Source: Chloroflexota bacterium (GTDB lineage Bacteria > Chloroflexota > Anaerolineae > Anaerolineales > Villigracilaceae). From it: a stretch of DNA of 8,306 nucleotides. The position numbers were made by a program, and so were the translations under genes. The stretch spans positions 1 to 8,306 of the forward strand of contig JAKANW010000098.1 of NCBI GenBank assembly GCA_021823555.1. Reading direction: 5' to 3'. Under the pieces are notes generated by a model. The model was given only the letters and a program-made list of their open reading frames with translations, made no database searches and was not told the DNA's origin. Below, piece by piece: positions 6,340 to 8,306 of the stretch (positions are counted from its first letter, which is position 1; each line of letters begins with the position of its first letter).

Positions 6340-6879
6340 ATGAAGATCACAGTATTTGGCGGTTCCCAACCCAAAGAAGGCGATGCAGCTTACGCCGAAG
6401 CGCAAACGCTTGGCAAGTTGTTGGCTGAGCGCGGACATACCGTGCTGACCGGCGGCTACATCGGGACGATGGAAGCCGTCAGCCGCGGCGCATCGGAAGC
6501 GGGCGGGCATGTCATCGGCGTGACCTGCGAAGAGATCGAACGCTGGCGCAGCGTTGGTCCAAATAGGTGGGTGGAAGAAGAATGGCGCAGGAAAACGCTC
6601 TCGGAACGGCTGCAGGCTCTCATCCAGGAATGCGATGCGGCTATGGCCCTGCCTGGCGGTCCCGGCACGCTGACCGAAATTTCATTAATGTGGAACATGA
6701 TGATTGTGGAGTCCCTGCACCGAAGACCGCTCATCCTGATCGGGGACGGCTGGCAGTCCGTTTTCGATCAGGTCTTCACCAAACTGGGAAAATACACCTC
6801 CCCCGCCCAACAGGAGTTGGTGCAGTTCGCTCCAGATGTTGAGACTGCCATTCACAAGTTGGAAAATTCAAAGGCTTGA
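6340..6879 (+). CDS. LOG-family (SLOG fold) protein, predicted nucleotide-binding / nucleoside-monophosphate phosphoribohydrolase-like
   Basis: A 179-residue Rossmann-like protein. It starts with MKITVFGGSQ, has a glycine-rich loop TGGYIGTMEA (37-46) and the family signature PGGPGTLTE (105-113). Members with this signature include LOG enzymes that release cytokinin bases from riboside monophosphates; the old label lysine decarboxylase is a misannotation. The first loop differs from the classical GGGxxGLMG, so a true LOG activity is not assured and the substrate is unknown. GGAG five bases before the ATG supports the start. It lies 66 bases after the MazG gene and 62 bases before proS, all in one direction, so cotranscription is likely. 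Proximity to a nucleotide pyrophosphohydrolase would fit a nucleotide-salvage or clean-up role, but that is inference. Confidence 0.88.
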   Translation: MKITVFGGSQPKEGDAAYAEAQTLGKLLAERGHTVLTGGYIGTMEAVSRGASEAGGHVIGVTCEEIERWRSVGPNRWVEEEWRRKTLSERLQALIQECDAAMALPGGPGTLTEISLMWNMMIVESLHRRPLILIGDGWQSVFDQVFTKLGKYTSPAQQELVQFAPDVETAIHKLENSKA

Positions 6880-6891
6880 AGTCACAGGTGC

Positions 6892-6926
6892 TTTCAACCT
6901 GAAACTTTCAAACCTTAAACCTGAAA
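6892..6926 (+). repeat. Short A/C/T-rich direct and inverted repeats before proS
   Basis: TTTCAACCTGAAA (6892-6904) is a small palindrome, followed by an expanded copy beginning TTTCAAACCTT and ending CCTGAAA (6906-6926). The stretch between LOG and proS is built almost entirely of AACCT and TTTCA units. There is no terminator-like GC stem with a T-run, so transcription can continue into proS. Confidence 0.5.
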
Positions 6927-6941
6927 ACCTATTGAGGAAAA

Positions 6942-8306
6942 ATGGCTGAAGACAAACTCCCTACCCGAGCTGAGAACTTTGCCGAATGGTACAACCAGCT
7001 CGTGCTTAAATCCGAAATGGCCGACTATGCGCCTGTACGCGGCTGCATGGTCGTGCGACCCTACGGCTGGACGCTGTGGGAGAACATCACCGCCGCGCTC
7101 GACCGCCGTTTCAAAGAGAGCGGACACGTCAACGCGGCCTTTCCCACCCTGATCCCCATGTCGTTCTTTGAAAAAGAGAAGGAACACGTGGAAGGTTTCT
7201 CCCCCGAACTGGCCGTGGTCACACACGGCGGCGGCGAGAAACTGGAAGAGCCTCTCGTGGTGCGCCCCACCTCCGAGACCATCATCGGCTACATGTATTC
7301 CAAATGGATCAAGTCCTGGCGCGACCTGCCCGTGCTGATCAATGTCTGGGGTTCGGTATTGCGCTGGGAATTGCGCACTAAACTTTTCCTGCGCACCGCG
7401 GAATTCTACTGGCAGGAAGGTCACACCGCGCACGCTACCAAAGAAGAAGCGCTCGAGGAAATGTATCGCATCCTCGATCTCTACGCAGACTTCGCCATCA
7501 ACGAGGCCGCGGTGCCGGTCCTCAAAGGCCGCAAGAGCGAGTCTGAACGATTCGCAGGCGCGCAGATCACCACTTCCAGCGAAGGAATGATGCAAGACAA
7601 GCGCGCTCTTCAATCGGCCACGTCACATTATTTCGGGCAGAACTTCGCCAAGGCCTTCGAGATTCAGTATCTCGATAAAAACAATTCGCTTCAATTCTGC
7701 GAGACAACTTCGTGGGGACTGTCCACGCGCGTGATCGGCGCCATCATCATGGTGCATGGCGATGATCAGGGCCTGATCCTACCTCCCCGCCTCGCTCCCA
7801 TTCAGGCCATCATCGTTCCCATATTCAAAAACGATGCCGAGAAAAGCAAAGTAATGGAAGTCGCGGACAAGGTCTTTGCCGAGCTCAAGGCCGCGGGACT
7901 TCGCGTTAAATTGGATGACCGCGACAACGTCAGCAGTGGGTTCAAATTCAACGATTGGGAGATGCGCGGCGTTCCTCTGCGCGTCGAGATCGGGCCCAAG
8001 GATGTGGAAAAAGGCTCGGTCGCGCTGGCCCGCCGCGACGTCCCCGGAAGAGACGGCAAGTCCTTCGTCCCCCAAACGAATCTCGCGCGGACCGTGAGCG
8101 GGCTTCTGTCCGAGATTCAGGATGCCCTGCTGAAGCGCGCCACCGCCTTCCGCGATGCCAACATCCACGACCCCAAAGATTACGAGGAACTCAAATCCGT
8201 CGTTGCGGACGGCTGGGCATTTTCGTGGTGGTGCGAAAGCAAGGAGTGCGAGGCCAGGGTCAAGGAAGACACCAAGGCCACCACGCGCAACATCCCGCTC
8301 GACCAG
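6942..8306 (+). CDS. proS: Prolyl-tRNA synthetase, archaeal/eukaryotic-like short type, 3' partial
   Basis: Charges tRNA-Pro with proline in the cytoplasm. There are 455 codons in frame with no stop before the right edge; the short ProRS type is usually near 480, so roughly 25 residues are missing. Class II motifs are clear: FPTLIP (motif 1, 67-72), RWELRTKLFLRTAEFYWQEGH (motif 2, 141-161) and TSWGLSTRVIGAIIMVHGDD (motif 3, starting at 256), then PPRLAP. The anticodon-binding domain follows (about 285-400), then the start of the C-terminal zinc domain with WWCESKEC (Cys431, Cys436). It lacks the YbaK-type editing insert of the long bacterial form. The ATG at 6942 has GAGG four bases upstream and begins a normal N terminus. 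It is third in the MazG/LOG/proS group and may be governed by the proline-rich leader 1.2 kb upstream. Motif 2 is preceded by WGSVLRWE where WANVVRWE is usual. Confidence 0.97.
   Translation, partial: MAEDKLPTRAENFAEWYNQLVLKSEMADYAPVRGCMVVRPYGWTLWENITAALDRRFKESGHVNAAFPTLIPMSFFEKEKEHVEGFSPELAVVTHGGGEKLEEPLVVRPTSETIIGYMYSKWIKSWRDLPVLINVWGSVLRWELRTKLFLRTAEFYWQEGHTAHATKEEALEEMYRILDLYADFAINEAAVPVLKGRKSESERFAGAQITTSSEGMMQDKRALQSATSHYFGQNFAKAFEIQYLDKNNSLQFCETTSWGLSTRVIGAIIMVHGDDQGLILPPRLAPIQAIIVPIFKNDAEKSKVMEVADKVFAELKAAGLRVKLDDRDNVSSGFKFNDWEMRGVPLRVEIGPKDVEKGSVALARRDVPGRDGKSFVPQTNLARTVSGLLSEIQDALLKRATAFRDANIHDPKDYEELKSVVADGWAFSWWCESKECEARVKEDTKATTRNIPLDQ

Noticed and set aside
6915..7613. A 232-codon minus-strand frame across the start of proS
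   Set aside because: It is antisense to ProRS motifs 1 and 2; the plus-strand frame is the true gene even though it runs off the window without a stop.

Overview
The window is about 8.3 kb of moderately GC-rich bacterial DNA with ordinary chromosomal genes. Several signs suggest an uncultured or environmental Chloroflexota-like bacterium, perhaps class Anaerolineae: the short archaeal/eukaryotic-type prolyl-tRNA synthetase, the form of the GH13 alpha-glucosidase, and two dispersed palindromic repeats of kinds I remember from such genomes. This assignment comes from memory of families, not from a search. There is no rRNA, tRNA, CRISPR array, transposase or phage gene.

Layout. (1) 2-1591, plus strand: a GH13 alpha-glucosidase / oligo-1,6-glucosidase-type enzyme, cut by the left edge, carrying an in-frame palindromic repeat (about 326-364) as a 13-residue insert. 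(2) 1601-2668, minus strand, converging on gene 1 with a 9-base gap: a six-helix membrane protein with a C-terminal GGDEF domain, a probable diguanylate cyclase. (3) 2820-5618, minus strand: full-length alanyl-tRNA synthetase, with a hairpin just after its stop and a -10 box upstream of its start. (4) 5619-5970: a 352-base intergenic region with two divergent -10 boxes, an 18-codon proline-rich short ORF, an excellent intrinsic terminator reading rightward, and a 13-bp inverted repeat whose right arm covers the ribosome binding site of the next gene. (5) 5971-8306, plus strand: a probable operon of a small MazG-type nucleotide pyrophosphohydrolase, a LOG-family protein and proS. proS is open at the right edge; it has no stop within the window but is unmistakable by motif.

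The most interesting idea concerns the region before the MazG/LOG/proS operon. The short ORF has Pro at codons 5, 7, 9 and 14. Its last codons contain an 8-base segment perfectly complementary to the loop of the terminator just downstream. This is the geometry of classical ribosome-mediated attenuation: stalling at early Pro codons would free the segment to block the terminator. The operon ends in prolyl-tRNA synthetase, so the codon bias matches the regulated product. This is inference from sequence and needs comparative and experimental checks.

The genes otherwise look housekeeping: two tRNA synthetases in divergent transcription units, a nucleotide-pool enzyme, a nucleotide-binding LOG protein, a c-di-GMP signalling protein and a carbohydrate hydrolase. 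The second repeat (6270-6330) contains the stop codon of the MazG gene.
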